From Apteryx mantelli (lineage: Eukaryota; Chordata; Aves; Apterygiformes; Apterygidae): 64,000 nt of DNA. The position numbers and the translations under genes are program-made. The stretch lies in the NCBI RefSeq assembly GCF_036417845.1, contig NC_089979.1:2223424-2287423 (forward strand), given 5' to 3'. Under the pieces are notes generated by a model, which had not been told where the DNA came from, ran no database searches, and saw only the letters and a program-made list of their open reading frames with translations. Below, one piece after another: positions 35,471 to 48,643 of the stretch; the first letter of the stretch is position 1; each line of letters starts with the position of its first letter.

Positions 35471-38389
35471 GTACAGGTGCCTCCTAGTCTGTGGCCTGTT
35501 CCTTCCATCAGGAAAATGATTTAATTGTTCTGGCCCCTACAGAAAGCCACAACCAGGATAGACTCTGTGGGAAGGAACCAGGTTCTCAGTCCAGCTGCTG
35601 AAGGAGCAAAGGGTAGACCTGATGGCTGGACCACCAAGCACCATTTGGGGCCATCAGGGGTGATTGCTCCCTGTGTGGAAGGGGCTGCACTGAACGTCTG
35701 GCCACTTATGGTCCCTCCTCCTTCCTTCTTGCCCACATTTTGAGGCCAGTGCTGTGGGGCGGTGCAGGTTACCCTACTTTAATGCAGCAAAGGGAAGAAA
35801 CTTTGGCACCAGAGGTCAGTTCATGACATTACGTATGAGGAAAGTATTATCCTGAAGGAACAGATTTGTCAGGGCTGTTTTGGGACTTGGTTGGGAACTT
35901 GTTGACAAAGTGTTTTTTGGGTTGGAAAATACAGTTTTGTTGACAAAGAAATCCTCTGCAGAAATAATAAAGCTATTTTAAGCCTAGGATAGATTTTACA
36001 GTCAAAACCAGGTAGAGAGAGCAAGATCAATCTAGAATAGTCAGTCTCTGCTGGTTGGGACTTGCAATTACGATGAGGAAGATATGGGATCAGTCCTTTT
36101 AAGTCATGTTCCCTTTTGCTTGAGCAGATGCTCTATCCACAGATACTGGAATTCAGATTGTACTTGTCTTTTTCCCTCCTCTTAAAACTGTTCCACTCTG
36201 TGTTAACTAATTATATACTAATTGGGCCGGAGAGATGCAGTGTCATGAAGCAATTTGATTTTGATGAATTGGCAAACTCTGACAAAAAAAAAAAGTTTCA
36301 TTAAAAAAGCTTTTCTCTGGCTGCCTTATCAAATGCTCCAATGCTTAGGATAGCAGAAGACGAGCTTTATAAACCAGGAGAGATAATGGGAATTCTGATT
36401 AATATCTGTCATTTCCTCCTGTTTAACTGTTTAGCTGGAAAACTGATTTTAAAAATCAATCCACCATTTCTTAGAGTCATTAGGAAAAGAGAGTTTTTTT
36501 TTTTCTTTTTTGCTAAGTCAGGTGCATTTGAATAGCTCTAAACAGAGTGCTTCATTCTAGTTTTGTATCCTATTTTAAGCACTGGCTAGGAGGCCCAGGC
36601 CACTTTCCCATTGGCAAGCCGCACCAGGGAAATGAAATTGTTTCTAACTATGAACATTGCCCTGCTCTCATCCTAACAGCATGTAAGTAGCCAAAGCAAT
36701 CAATAATGATTAGAAAAAATGATCATCACTTTATAGTTTCCTTGCTACTCATGTCTGTATCCTCAAAGCTTTCTTCTGCCCATCATCAGATTACCAGTTT
36801 TTAACTGCCTGTATCAATTTCAGATTCAGTGATGCTCTGCGTTTCTTCCCACATCAGGCATTAAAGATGAGCTTGCCTGATCTAGGTGGGGTGTCACCTC
36901 TAAACATACTTTCCAGGCTGCTCTCTACCCTCAGGGCAGATCTGGTCAAGGAAGCTTAAGGCATCATCCAACTTATGCTAAAACAGGCATCTGCATTTGA
37001 CCAGACAAATTCCCCAGCTCCATTGGCTTCCTTGGCTAAATCTCCACTGACTGTGATGGAAGCTTGGACACCCAGCCCTAAGGTGTGCCACTACGTTGAG
37101 GCCATCCTTATGTGTTGTCTGATGTTCACCAACAAACACACACATAGAAGAAAAAAAGTTAGTTGTTGTTGTTATGAAGTGACTCTTAGCTGTTCCCACA
37201 GCTACATTTTTGGTTCTGTTGCTGGATTGAAAACCTTCCTTTATACATCCCTAGACAGGAGTCGGAGATCCCTTCCCCTACTTGACCTTTACAAATTGCA
37301 TATCCTGCTTCGCTGTAACCTTTTCAGAGGTGCCACAGGCCCCAAACATAGATGTTTGCAATCGATACCATATCCCCGCGCTGAGCTCAGGGTTTGATAA
37401 CTGCATTCTAAGTTTCTCCAACAAAAGCTGTGATGTCAAAGGATGCAGACAGGAGTGTGCCTGGGATTAAAAGGGAGACTTGGTTGGACCCAGACACAGA
37501 ACAAAGACTGGCACTGATGTCATGAGGCCCAGACAACACCCACTACAGCTTGAGTGCAGCAAAGAGAGGTGTATTTTAAACGAACAAAATTTTCTGATCA
37601 GCAGCAAAACTAGTGAAGTTTGGTTTCCCATGCATGAGTATCCTCTGCCCCCTAACCTCCCAATTCCCTGTTCATATATTGCCATCTTCCTTCCAGCTTG
37701 TCCTATGACTGCTTCTCTTCCACTGGGCAAATGGCAGCCTGCTCAGAGGTATGAATGTGCTGACGGGCCAGCCATGACCCATGTGCTGACGGATCAGCTG
37801 GCTGCTGCCCCTGGGAGCAGCTAAGGAGCTGAGGTGCCTTCGGTGGGAACACTCATTTGAGTGTTTCTCCTCTACTTGACCGATTTTCACAAAACATCTC
37901 TAGACCTTTGGACCGTTTCACTCTGATAAATTTGTTAGGACTTAGGCAAACCGATGGCCACCCAGGCAGACAGTTTGGGAGACAAGCGGACTGATCAAGG
38001 GATAGACAGGCAGTGCTAGTGCATAAGCCATGTTTCCACTGGATACCAGGTTAAGACCTACCTATCTATAAGAATAGCACCCGGAGAAGAAAAAGAAAAG
38101 ATAAAAGCACCAGCAAATAAAATTTCATGCAACCACAGATGATAAAAAGTTATTCCTTGCCTGGAAATATGTTGAGAGGTAATAGGGAAGGGAATGGGTG
38201 TCATTCCTTTCTTGTGGATCATAAATCCTTGTGGAAAAAGAGAGTCAGGAGTCCAGGAACAGCCTGTTTCTGCCATTTTGATAGTTCACATTGGATGGAC
38301 CTTGGCTAATTCTTCTTCACTGCATAAAACAAGCTCATACACTCTCAAGGGCATAGCAGCCTGGCTTGAATTAATTTTATATTAATTAC

Positions 38390-38610
38390 TGGAATGAATT
38401 TAGCATGAATAAGCAGTGGCTATTTTTAGCAGCAAGTCTGATTAGTCGTTGGAGCGAACTACCCAGGGAAGTCGTGGGGCACCTGCTGCTTAGGAAGGGG
38501 AGAACAACTGCCCTGACTGGACCAAAGCATCCATCTGGTCTGCATGCTGCCTCTGACAGTGACACATAAGGGTTGCACAGGGAAAGATTATAAAAGACAA
38601 AGCTGGAATA
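38390..38610. mobile_element. Possible decayed CR1 or sauropsid interspersed repeat
   Basis: GATTAGTCGTTGGAGCGAAC, then TACCCAGGGAAGTCGTGGGG resembles the conserved 3' part of CR1 LINEs. It is followed by GACTGGACCAAAGCATCCAT with CTGGTCTGC and CTCTGACAGTGAC, which recalls a common sauropsid repeat phrase. Orientation by the first phrase would be plus. Weak evidence. Confidence 0.35.
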
Positions 38611-40461
38611 CACTGCTTTTTCACACCATAGCCCCTTTTTCTGACAACCTGTGGCTCTGTGGCTTCATGAGCAGAGGTGACAATGTTTCTTTCTGAAAGA
38701 CATGTGCTTCATGAATTTGTCCTGCCTGTTTCTGAGCCATTTACTTTTTTTGCCTCAACAATATCCTCTTGAAGACATTTACTTACATCTTCTCTTGCCT
38801 AGACTAAATAACTTTTCTTCTTTCCTCCCTGGCTATGTTTTCTAGACCTCAGCTGACCATCTTTGCTTCCCTCCAGCTCCAATAGACACATCTTCTTGTT
38901 GAGGCCTTCAGCTCAAGGCCGGAAGCCTTTTGGAAGAGTGAATTTGATGATAAACATAAATTATTGCTCTTAGTGCCTGTGAGATTAATGTAAATTCTGC
39001 AGGAATTGAGATAATGTGGTCTAATGTTCTCTTCTGGCCATTTATTCTCTGAATCCATAGCAACCCTTTTAAAACTTCCAAAGATAAAGTGACAAACATA
39101 TGCTTTGAAAAACAATGGCTACATTTCTCTTAGTAAATTAAATATTCCTGTGGGAATATTTAGTATTATTATTCTGATTGTTATGTTTATAAATTATGCT
39201 ACTTGTAAGTTTGAACTACTTATGATTTTTTTCATACACCAGTGCATTGCACTGTTTTGATTGGTTTGCAATTTATGTTTTAAGAAGCATCTTTCAAAAT
39301 CAATTCTTTCAGTTCCCTGTTTGTTTGTTTTTCCCTCAAACTGGCAGAGTGCTGGTTGACCTGGGCTAAAAGAATCCCAGGGTAAGGATAGGTGCTCTTC
39401 AGTAGAGGGCACATCCCTGGGCATGGTTTAATTTACTAGCACAAAAGTAGCTAGTGTTCTCCAAAGCAAGGTTGCTCTTAGAGCAAACTGAGCCTTGAAA
39501 GCACCAATTAAAGTCCACAAATTACAGTAACTCCTGGTTCCGTAACAAATCTGGCTGCAGTTACAGCAGCCAGGCTGTTTGTCCATCCTTTCAGACAAGA
39601 GGAACTTGGCACACTAGTTTATCACCCCACACCGCAAAACAGGAATAATAAGCAATGGAACATGATCGTTGCTTGCCATATCTTGTTACCCCTTTAACAC
39701 AGCAGCTGCCTGCTTTACCTGTGCTTGAAGTCAGCTCTGGCTGGTCTCCTCAGGGTGTTTAAGAAAAAGAAATCCTATTGCTAAGAACGATGCCTGTGGC
39801 ATACACATTAAACTTTGTGATCTTTGGCCTCATCTGGCCCTGGCCCTTCATTTTGTGTTGCCCAGAGTGTGTTGTGTTGTCGAGATCAGGAGTGAAATGG
39901 CCAGCGGCAATGAGAAAGAGACACGGAGGCTGCCAGAGATGTCTTTGATGGGTTTGTTTCTCACTTGCATCCACAGAAGTGAAGCAACGAAGCAGTCCTG
40001 CAGAAAACACATCTGCGACTAACCTGGAGGAGTGTTTTGCATTTGTGTCAGCCTTGTAGTCTGCAGGCTTTCAAAGCACTTTGCAGAAATTACCTCCTTG
40101 ACAGCAGCATGATCCAGGTGAGGTTAGGATCGGGTCCATTTGCAAAGAAAGAATTGCTTGAGCAAATTATTTGCTCTACACCATCCACTAAATAACATCA
40201 TTTTAAAACACCAGCCTTTGAAGACATCCGCTGGGAAGGAAAACAAAGAATTGGTCAATCTCTGAATTGAATTAGTCTTCTCGGGCAGACCATAGCTTTA
40301 AAGAGAAGCCTGCAGAATCACAACATAAAGAAATTACATGCTGATCTGTCTAATGGGACACCATTGGCTGAATTACTGAGCCTATCAGGAATACAATATC
40401 AGCTACTCACTGCAAAGTCTGCCTTGCAGCCAGGGTTCACCATGTGTAACATATGCAGCAA

Positions 40462-41612
40462 TTCACAGAATCACAGAATGGTTGAGGTTGGAAGGGACCT
40501 CTGGAGATCAGCTAGTCCAACCCCCCTGCTCAAGCAGGGTCACCTAGAGCACGTTGCGCAGGATCGCGTCCAGGCAGGATTTGAATATCTCCAGAGAAGG
40601 AGACTCCACAACCTCTCTGGGCAACCTGTTCCAGTGCTCTGTCACCCTCACAGTGAAAAAGTTTTTCTTCATGTTCAGACGGAACTTCCTGTGTTTCATT
40701 TTGTGCCTGTTGCCTCTCATCCTATCACTGAGCACTGCTGAAAAGAGCCTGGTCCCATCCTCTTTAGACCCTCCCTTCAGATACTTATACACATTGATAA
40801 GATCCTTCTCTTCTCCAGGCTGAATAGACCCAGCTCTCTCAGCCTTTCCTCAGAAGAGAGATGCTCCAGTCCCCTAATCATCTTTGTGGCCCTTCGCTGC
40901 ACTTGCTCCAGTAGTGCCACATCCCTCTTGTACTGGGCAGCCCAGAACTGGACGCAGTACTCCAGATGTGGCCTCACCAGGGCTGAGTAGAGGGGGAGAA
41001 TCACCTCCCTCGATCTGCTGGCAACACTCTTCCTGATGCACCCCAGCAGACCATTGGCCTTCTTGGCCACAAGGGCACATTGCTGCCTCATGCTTAACTT
41101 GGTGTCCACCAGCACTCCCAGGTCCTTCTCTGCAGAGCTGCTTTCCAGCAGGGCAACCCACAACCTGTCCTGGTGCATGGGGTTATTCCTCCCTAGGTGC
41201 AGGACCCTACACTTGCCTTTCTTGAACTTCAAGAGGTTCCTCTCCGCCCACCTCTCCAGCCTGGCCAGGTCTCTCTGAATGGCAGCACATCCTTCTAGGG
41301 CATCAGCCACTCCTCCCAGTTTAGTATCACCAGGAAACCTGCTGAGGGTGCCCTCTGCCCCTTCATCCACATCACTGATGAATAAGTCAAAACCATCCTG
41401 GACCCAGTACTGACCCCTGGGGGACGCCGCTAGCCCAGGTCTCCAACTAGACTTTGCACCACTGATCACAACCCTCTGAGCTCTGCCATTCAGCCCATTC
41501 TCAATCTACCTCACTGTCTGCTCATCTAGCCCACACTTCCTGAGCTTACCTATGAGGATGTTATGGGAGACATTGTCAAAAGCCTTGCTGAAGTCAAGTA
41601 GACAACATCCAC
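40462..41612 (-). mobile_element. CR1 LINE, 3' portion with reverse-transcriptase fragment
   Basis: On the minus strand this ends at 40462-40479 with two ATTCTGTG octamers after the typical CR1 3' sequence (GGTCCCTTCCAACCTCAACC). A 230-codon frame at 40777-41469 encodes the C-terminal part of a CR1 reverse transcriptase, including GVLVDTKLSMRQQC and LVRPHLEYCVQFWA. The catalytic box reads FPGDTKLGG instead of FADD, so one of the two catalytic aspartates is gone. A frame change near 40790 separates the last segment, which continues in a second frame at 40544-40792. The 5' part (endonuclease, first half of RT) is missing, as in most 5'-truncated CR1 copies. Similarity fades around 41612, where a different sequence begins. 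Confidence 0.93.
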
Positions 41613-44600
41613 TGATTCCTTTTCCTCTGTGCTGAAATGCAGCCACCCCTGGGGTGAAATGAGAAGGTTGTTTAACAGCGCGTAGGAATCCTGTCTGGCC
41701 AGTACCATATCAGTTACGATCATCAGGGGATTTATGGTTGGCAGGAGGCGTTCATCTGGCCTGGAGCTTGGCCAAGACACACCATTGACTCATCCTACAA
41801 ATACCTCTGGTGGGGAGCCCCACAGATGGCAGCTCTGATAAAACAGCCCCGGCACTCCCCTGATACGGTGTTTCAAAAGCGGCTTTTTAATTACCTCGGG
41901 TTCATGCTTGGCAAAACATTTAAGCATGTACTTAACCTTAAATGTATACATAAGTTCCATTTGCATTGGCTGAGTGTCTTAAAAAAATGTCGACAAACAA
42001 AGAATGTGGATGTCCTCCATACCCCTGTGGCATGTTATTGCTGTTATTTATTCCCACTAACACAGGTATTTCTTGCTTTCTTTGGTCATCCTGCCCTGTC
42101 ATAGCATGCCTGTGGCTCTGTATAAAGAGAGTTGAGACACTAGTTTGGATTGAAAATCACTTGCTTTTATGTATGTGCTTGTAAATTTCTGTTTTATTTT
42201 TTCCTCCTTTTTTTTCCCTATCTTTTTAACAGCTCTGTTTTCAGGCACCCAAGCTGTCTGGTAATTATACTGTCTTTGATAAATATTTTTGCTAACCACA
42301 ATTTGTAAATACCTTGCCTGCTCTAACTGCATACAATTTATCATAATGGCTTGGGAAGCCTTCACTTTCCCTCTTCTGTGTGAAATGAAGGGAAACAAGG
42401 AAGTAAATTCAAAGCTTTATTTTCAGTATGCTATTAAGAATGGGGCTAAGCTCTGCAGACGTCTTTTTGGCACGAGTGTGACTGCTCAGACTTCCATTAG
42501 CAGTGATAGTATATTTTGTCTCCAGGCTTTTGTACCTATCCCCAAATCTCCACACAGTTTTCAAGGCTCTTGAAGACGTATTTAACACAGTTTTTAGTCC
42601 TTTTGATCCCTGTTCCATAAACCATGCCAGGTTTGAGGCTGGAAGAAAACTCCAAGCCCCATGGACTTGTGTGATGCAGAGTGAGACCATCTATGCTCTC
42701 ATCCAGCGAACACATCTCCAAGTCTTTGCATTTAGTTGCACAAAAGTCACTGGGACTGTCCCAAAGGTTAGGCACTGTCATGCGGCACTGTCAGCAGGAC
42801 TGGGGTGGTAAATACATGCCCTACATTTCTGGTTCATGTTTAAGCCCTGTATCAGCCAATAAATGCAAGTGTGTGCTGAGACTGAGACCCACATCTCAGT
42901 GCTCTGCTGAACAGGGGTGAAATCATGCATAAGCTTCAAAAGGCAAATCCCAGATACTGGTGAGCAGGAAATGCCAGATGAGATAAAATGCCTGACTAGG
43001 TCATTTGAGCATACCAACAACCTCTCCCTGGCCCTACAGCTGTCTCCCACTCACTTTCATTTACTGACTTCTTCTCCCTGCCAGGGAGACACAAGTGCTG
43101 ACATACACTTTTCAGATGGCAAATTGCTCCCAAGAGGTGCATGGAAGTGTGGCAAATCTTTTTTAAGTGTCTGAGGTCAAATAATGGGCATCCAGAAGCC
43201 TTTCCCTCAGTGACAGCTGTGGAGGGCAGAGTGCCAAAAAGTTGCTTATCTTCCGAAAATACCTCAGCACAGGAGATGTTGAGGAGCTGTTTAAGGTCAT
43301 CAGCCAAACAGATTTTAATAGGTACATTATTATTGACTTTGTTAAATGCAGCTGATGATGTATAATAGTAATACTCTCCCCAGCTCCATTTCCTGGCTCC
43401 ATGAAGCCAGCTCTTCTGGTTGCTGAAGTTTCCATCTTTTTGAGAGGGACTAATGACTTGTGGTACTTGAAGGTCCTTGAGCTCCCATCTGCTGGAAAAC
43501 TAGCATTTCTAAAACATCTCGGATTGGGTAATTATTAATGAAGACATTAAGAGCTAGTAGTAAAGCCCACTTTCGCAAATGTTGCCTTTTCTCTCCTGAA
43601 TTTTCATATTTAAGTGTAAGATGCTTCTTCCATATTTGAATGATCTTCTGAATAAAGTTGTTAGAAAGACCATGGTCACCCAGTGTTCTGGGCTCTTTAT
43701 TCTCCTTTGCTTTAAGCTTGTGCAATACAAAGTGTATCTGATGCTCTATTGTCTGAATGGTTCTCTTCTATCCTGACTTTGTTCTCACATTCCCCAGATA
43801 TCAGCGTTGCAACAAAGAGCAGATCTAAACCTCACCGTCTTCAGATCTCTATGGCTCTGAAGGTAGTAGAAGACCTCTGTGGTGGAGGAGAGTGGGGGTC
43901 AGAGAAAACAGCCCAGAACATTATTCCTAAGAGCTGGTGTGGAGTGATCTGTAGCTAAATAACAGGGTGCAATTACAGTACCTGCTCTGTGCTTTTCTTC
44001 CTTCAGCTGGATATTGCTTTGGACATTTTCCCCAACTTCTTTCAGTCCTGCCCAAGAAACAGATCTCTTTAAGGCAATCTCATGGAGGCATGGGAACCAG
44101 AGGTTGTTTTAGAGCTTAGCTTTCCTTAGGAGTCCCTTCTATTGTTGTTCCCCTCCAATAACCCATGTTTCAACTTTTTGGTATCTCTAGCCTTGGCTCT
44201 TCTTAGATATATCCTTAATAGTTTAAGGCTCAGACTTAATAGCTGCTGCTGGCAATGCATGTGCCTTTTCTTATCTGTGGCTAGCATAATTCTTGAGCCA
44301 GGGTTAGAGCTCTTTTCAAATGGGCACTTTCTATGTCTGGAAAGCAGAGAAGAGGAGGAGCTTTCAAAGGAGTGTTGGGCAACAAATCTCAGAGGATTTC
44401 TACCACCAGTCTGGTAACCAAACCCTCATAGAGATCCATCTAAACCTCCCACAGGATCCAGCAGGCTGCACAGAACGTGGTGCACAAACTATGCCTTGGC
44501 TTATCTTCTTGGCCTCTCTACCTGATGATCCTTCCAGCAGTACATTGCCCAAAGACAAATGCTGACCCCCTTTCCTGTCTGATGAGGCTGATACCCACCT

Positions 44601-44866
44601 TTTGCTCATGGCAAGGCTGCAGTGCAGCTACAGTCTGTCCTGTTCAGAGTGCTCCTTCCTGTATAAAACACTTGAAAGATGCAGGGCTAACAAGATAGAG
44701 AATGCGATTCTGTAGTTTCCAAGGATTGCACTCATGAAGCTCCATGTTACACAGATTTCCCCTGAGTTAATCTACACTTCTTAGCTCTTCCTGCACACCT
44801 GGGAAAGATGGTTTTTCTCTCCTTAGTTATCCGCTTTTGATTTTTCTTCAGTTTATTTCTGTGTGT

Positions 44867-44896
44867 TTTTTTTTGTTGTTGTTGTTACTGTTGCTT
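44867..44896. repeat. T-rich (TTG)n simple repeat
   Basis: A T-run followed by four GTT units and a broken continuation, directly visible. Confidence 0.8.
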
Positions 44897-45387
44897 TCTC
44901 ATGAAGCACTAAGGTATGTCCTGAACAGCAAACAGGCTCTGGAACGGGAGGTGTCAGATTCCTGTTAATATTGGTCATGACTGTTGTACTACTATTGGTC
45001 CCATGACTACTGTATGGGGTCAAGAAAGGATTCCTCTTGGGAAAGATTGCAAGAGTTAGAGCCCAGGCTCATATTGGGAGAATTAGCCGTTTTTCCCCCA
45101 CTTTCTCCAGAAGTTCAGGGTGTTATTTGCTTCCCCAGGGTCCTTTTGGATCTAAGGGATTCCCTGCTGTTGTAGGCGTGCAAGCACTACCAGTGCCCTT
45201 CACATCTCTTTGTTCTCTTCCCCTACCACACTTTACTTGTGCCTTTTGGCTTTTTACTAAAAAGCTTAAGTTTGCTATAGACTGCTGGGGCAGGGGAAGA
45301 GGTGGCCTGGAGAGTGGGGTGGGTGATCTGTGGATCACTCCGGACTGAGTACCTCTTTCATGGTGCCTTTGACTGTGCGGGACTTGG

Positions 45388-45436
45388 ATTAGCAGCTCAG
45401 GTGATCCCTTCCAGACCAACGCCTCTAACCGTGACC
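45388..45436 (+). mobile_element. Possible CR1/L3 3'-end fragment
   Basis: GGATTAGCAGCTCAGGTGAT followed by CCCTTCCAGACC follows the layout of CR1-type 3' tails (ggactagatgacctcctgaggtcccttccag). It is diverged and short. Confidence 0.35.
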
Positions 45437-46170
45437 CTCCCTGGAAGATAAAAAGTGCTGTATGAAGTCCCTCATATCCTGAAGACTCCTTGTGGAGAAT
45501 CTGGCCCCAGGCATGTGCCAGGTGATTTATGCTGACAGTGCTGTTGCTTTTCTTTAAGCCCCCATGTGGATTCAAGGCTGCAGCTGGGAGCATGTGTCCT
45601 CCCTAAATCATAGCTGTGAGCTATAAACCTGTTGGCAGGATTGCGGGCTCTTTAGAGATGGTAGCCAGCTCTCTACTTTTCAGGCAGCAGGTATTAATTA
45701 AAGGCAGAGTGATGAGTGTGCTCCCTGCCAGACTGCTTTAACAGAGGAGGGGAAGAGCATGTTTGTCTGCATGTCTGTCCATGCATGAAGAACTGGTACG
45801 GAGGGCGGTGTCGACAGTGGCATTCATAGGGCTGAAGGAAGTAAGACTGGTGGGATTTCTGTTCTAAACAGATCCCCCTTGAGCTATGCCAGAAAGCTAG
45901 CAGGGTGCAGTGGGGCTGTGGCGTGGGGAAAGTCTTGCTGGACTGCACCTAGGTTATCCATCCCATACCCACAGAGACGACGAGCAATGGTGTAATTAAG
46001 CTGTTACACTGCTGTGAACCTCGATGTGTTCCTGTAATGGTACTTTGTGCCAGTAGTGCAGGCAGAGCCCTACGGAAAAACTTCAGAATGCTATTTTGCA
46101 CTTTTTTTTTTTTAATCTGGGTGTGAGGTCACTTTCTATCTCACTCTTATTTCTAGGATTCAGTGTCTGA

Positions 46171-46854
46171 ATGGACAGTGAAGGCAGCACATGCATCCTC
46201 TGTGTGTGTGGCCCAGCAGATGTAAGAGTCACTGCTTTTTTGACAAATGTGTTTGTCTTAGTAGCTGGCAAAAGAGCAATCCAAGCTGTTTTTCACACTG
46301 GTGTACCAGAGGGGCTGAAAAATCTACTTGCTTTTGGCTCTGGTTCCACAGAGGCTGTGGAGCTGAAGGGAGCTGAGCATGAGGATGAGGATGGCTGGGC
46401 AGAGCAGGGAGGTCAGGCAGAGCACAGTCCATGCCATGCATTTGGTGCCAAAACAGTTGCCTGTGCAGTGGAGAGGACAGCCTGAAGGAGCATCTTTTGC
46501 CCAAAGGAAATGGGTGGAAAGGCACTTTGCAGCGACTAATTGCACTCCTACGCACAGAATATGTTTCCCCTTGAAGCCTCCTTGGGGACTGCAGCACTCA
46601 GCACACACTTTGCTGCGGACTAAAAGCTGTTGCTCCTTTGAGGTAGGAGCTCTTTCACCCTCCAACAAGGCAGGTAAGTGTTTGAAAGCACATTTCAGGT
46701 TGCACTGCCTTTGATTGCCTCCTATTCTGGCTCCTGAATTCGGCAGGGGCAGTTCGGATCTCACCAGCCACGTGACACTAGGAGGGAGGCCCAGGGGAAC
46801 ACGGACGGCAGAGATCGGGTAGGGATTTGGAAATATCCTCCCACCAGATGCCAA
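46171..46854. other. Stop-poor region open in several frames
   Basis: Plus-strand frames at 46171-46485 (104 codons) and 46379-46714 (111 codons) overlap minus-strand frames at 46324-46854 (176 codons) and 46229-46597 (122 codons). The longest minus frame has a cysteine-rich part (CAECC, GCPLHCTGNCFGTKC) followed by a hydrophobic segment (LCPAILILMLSSLQL) and a short basic end. A consensus-like plus-strand donor, CAGGTAAGTG, lies at 46671-46680. No family is recognised, so a real exon is possible but unproven. Confidence 0.2.
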
Positions 46855-47790
46855 GCAGAGGCTCAGGGAGCCCCCTGGCAGATGTCACAGGAATTCATAA
46901 CAGAGGTATGAATATTTTTCACCCATGGTAGGACTTTGCTTTTGCTCTAGTGACAGTATCAGAAAGCAGTCAGTAGCTTTGCGCTAAACACAACTTTGTT
47001 TCCACCTGCTCTCCTTCCTTTCCTTCTGGTACAACCTCTGCTCTCTCCCTTTGCATTGCAATTACTGCCAGGCTGGGGCAATATATATGATATATTTATA
47101 GAGATGAGGCGGGAGTCCAAGAGGGGATCAGAGCTACAGTGAATTGTTACATTTTCTCCTGATAGAATCAGCAGGAAAATAAATCCAGAAGCAACTTTCT
47201 GGAGAAAAAAGGGACTGGGCATTGAATGGAACAGCCAAAAAAACCATCTGCAAATGCGTCACAGTTTCCACCATGTCTCTTCATCTGAAATGATTCACCG
47301 AGTGTCTATTGCACTAGTAGCTCACAAATTATTGGTGGAGAGTATTTCTATGAGTGTTGGAGTTGCCAGCTTTTCTACCTTGACCGCGCTTCTTAATCAC
47401 ACGGAATGGATCCCAGGGCTGACTGGAGAGCCACCCCTCTTGCTTTGTCAGCATGCTTCTTTCTGTCAGTTGGGTGAGCACAATCTCTCATTTTAGAGTC
47501 TCCAGGGTAAATCCAGACAATTCACCCATTTGCAAATGATCTTCTCTGAGTCTTTTAGCAGAGCTGTTCTTGCCAATGCTCCTGACAATGAAGACATTCA
47601 CTAGAGGTGTTAAAAAAGAGCAAAGGCATAACAACAGCAATATCTTAACATAGAAAGATTTGCAAATCAGTCAGGTGGATTATTTACCCATATTTTTTGC
47701 CCTTTTTTTCTTCAATTGCTTAAATACTGCTAGATGTTCTGGGATCTGACAGGTTAAAACACAGGTTCCAGCCTGCTCAATGCCTGATTC

Positions 47791-47838
47791 ACCTGAACAA
47801 AATCTACTAGATGGACCTGAACAAAATCTACTAGATGG
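47791..47838. repeat. 24-bp perfect tandem duplication
   Basis: The 24-nt unit beginning ACCTGAACAAAATCTACTAG occurs at 47791-47814 and again, unchanged, at 47815-47838. Two identical copies point to a recent slippage or duplication event. Confidence 0.95.
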
Positions 47839-47974
47839 AGCAGTGGATACTCTACCATCTTGAGGTAAGACATTCTTGGTGTTCTCAAGTATGTCGAATG
47901 GTTGGGACTCGCTTGAGCTGTACCATAAGGATCAGACTTGACGTGATACTTAAAATTGCAATTTTCCTAGGTAT

Positions 47975-48006
47975 CCTAAGAGCTGAATGACCTAAGAGCT
48001 GAATGG
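47975..48006. repeat. 16-bp tandem duplication
   Basis: CCTAAGAGCTGAATGA at 47975-47990 is followed by CCTAAGAGCTGAATGG at 47991-48006, with a single mismatch in the last base. Confidence 0.95.
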
Positions 48007-48369
48007 GTGGGGACCATTCCAGACTCACCCTAACCCACAGGAGAAAGGCTTAGAGAGCAAGAAAAAATGTCCAGAGGGGACATAGCATGTAGGAATCACT
48101 CTGGAACAGCTTTAGCAGAGTCAGGATGTACAGAATAGAAGAAGTAAGAGTGAGAAGGGACAATCTCATGTGGTTTGTGACCCTCTCTCATTCTTCGTGA
48201 CCTGAGCTATCAAATGTGTCTGCAAAAACCTCAGTCAAACCACCAGGCATGTAGATTATAGGTCAGCTGCAAAAGGCTGTGTAATCATAGCTAGTCCTTA
48301 TTTAGCATTCTTCAGTAGTTTATCCTGAAGTATTTTAGTGAGGATACAAGGTTCACAGGGGGAGGAAAA

Positions 48370-48460
48370 ATTGTTTATGAGACCAACAGATGCAGCTGGA
48401 GCACACCGTTGAGCTTTCAGGCACAGGAGCCCCTCATCAGATCTGAAACAGAAGCAGCAG
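48370..48460. repeat. Possible ancient interspersed repeat
   Basis: GAGACCAACAGATGCAGCTG, then GAGCTTTCAGGCACAGGAGC and CCCTCATCAGATCTGAAA resemble a widespread amniote element with the layout 'gaccaac ... gctttcgagctcacagagctcttcttcaggtctgaaa'. I cannot name its class with confidence. Confidence 0.3.
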
Positions 48461-48643
48461 GCTTGAACGAAGGTACAGCTGAGAACAAAATTGCTCTAGG
48501 CTATCTTGATGGTGTTAATTGGTGAGATAATTTGAGAGGAAATGCATCTTGTACTTGTGGAGCACACAGGTGTGTTGGTAGGGCTGGGAAGCGGTAAGGT
48601 CATTACCCTGCAGGACAGAGAGACAGAAGAGAAGCAAATCTAA

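Larger units (their letters stand above)
30605..40460. other. Intergenic DNA upstream of PSCA; no gene recognised
   Basis: No exon with a signal peptide, Ly6 cysteines or another familiar domain was found. The open frames at 33230-33670 (plus, 146 codons), 34393-34689 (minus) and 37480-37824 (plus) are unlike any protein I recognise. MIR-like fragments lie at 34.5 and 35.4 kb, and a possible LINE relic at 38.4 kb. The long single-exon ARC gene, a neighbour of PSCA in mammals, is not in the window. Confidence 0.6.

Noticed and set aside
45123-45593. Minus-strand frame of 156 codons
   Set aside because: Low-complexity proline/serine-rich translation, overlaps a probable CR1 tail, and matches no known family.
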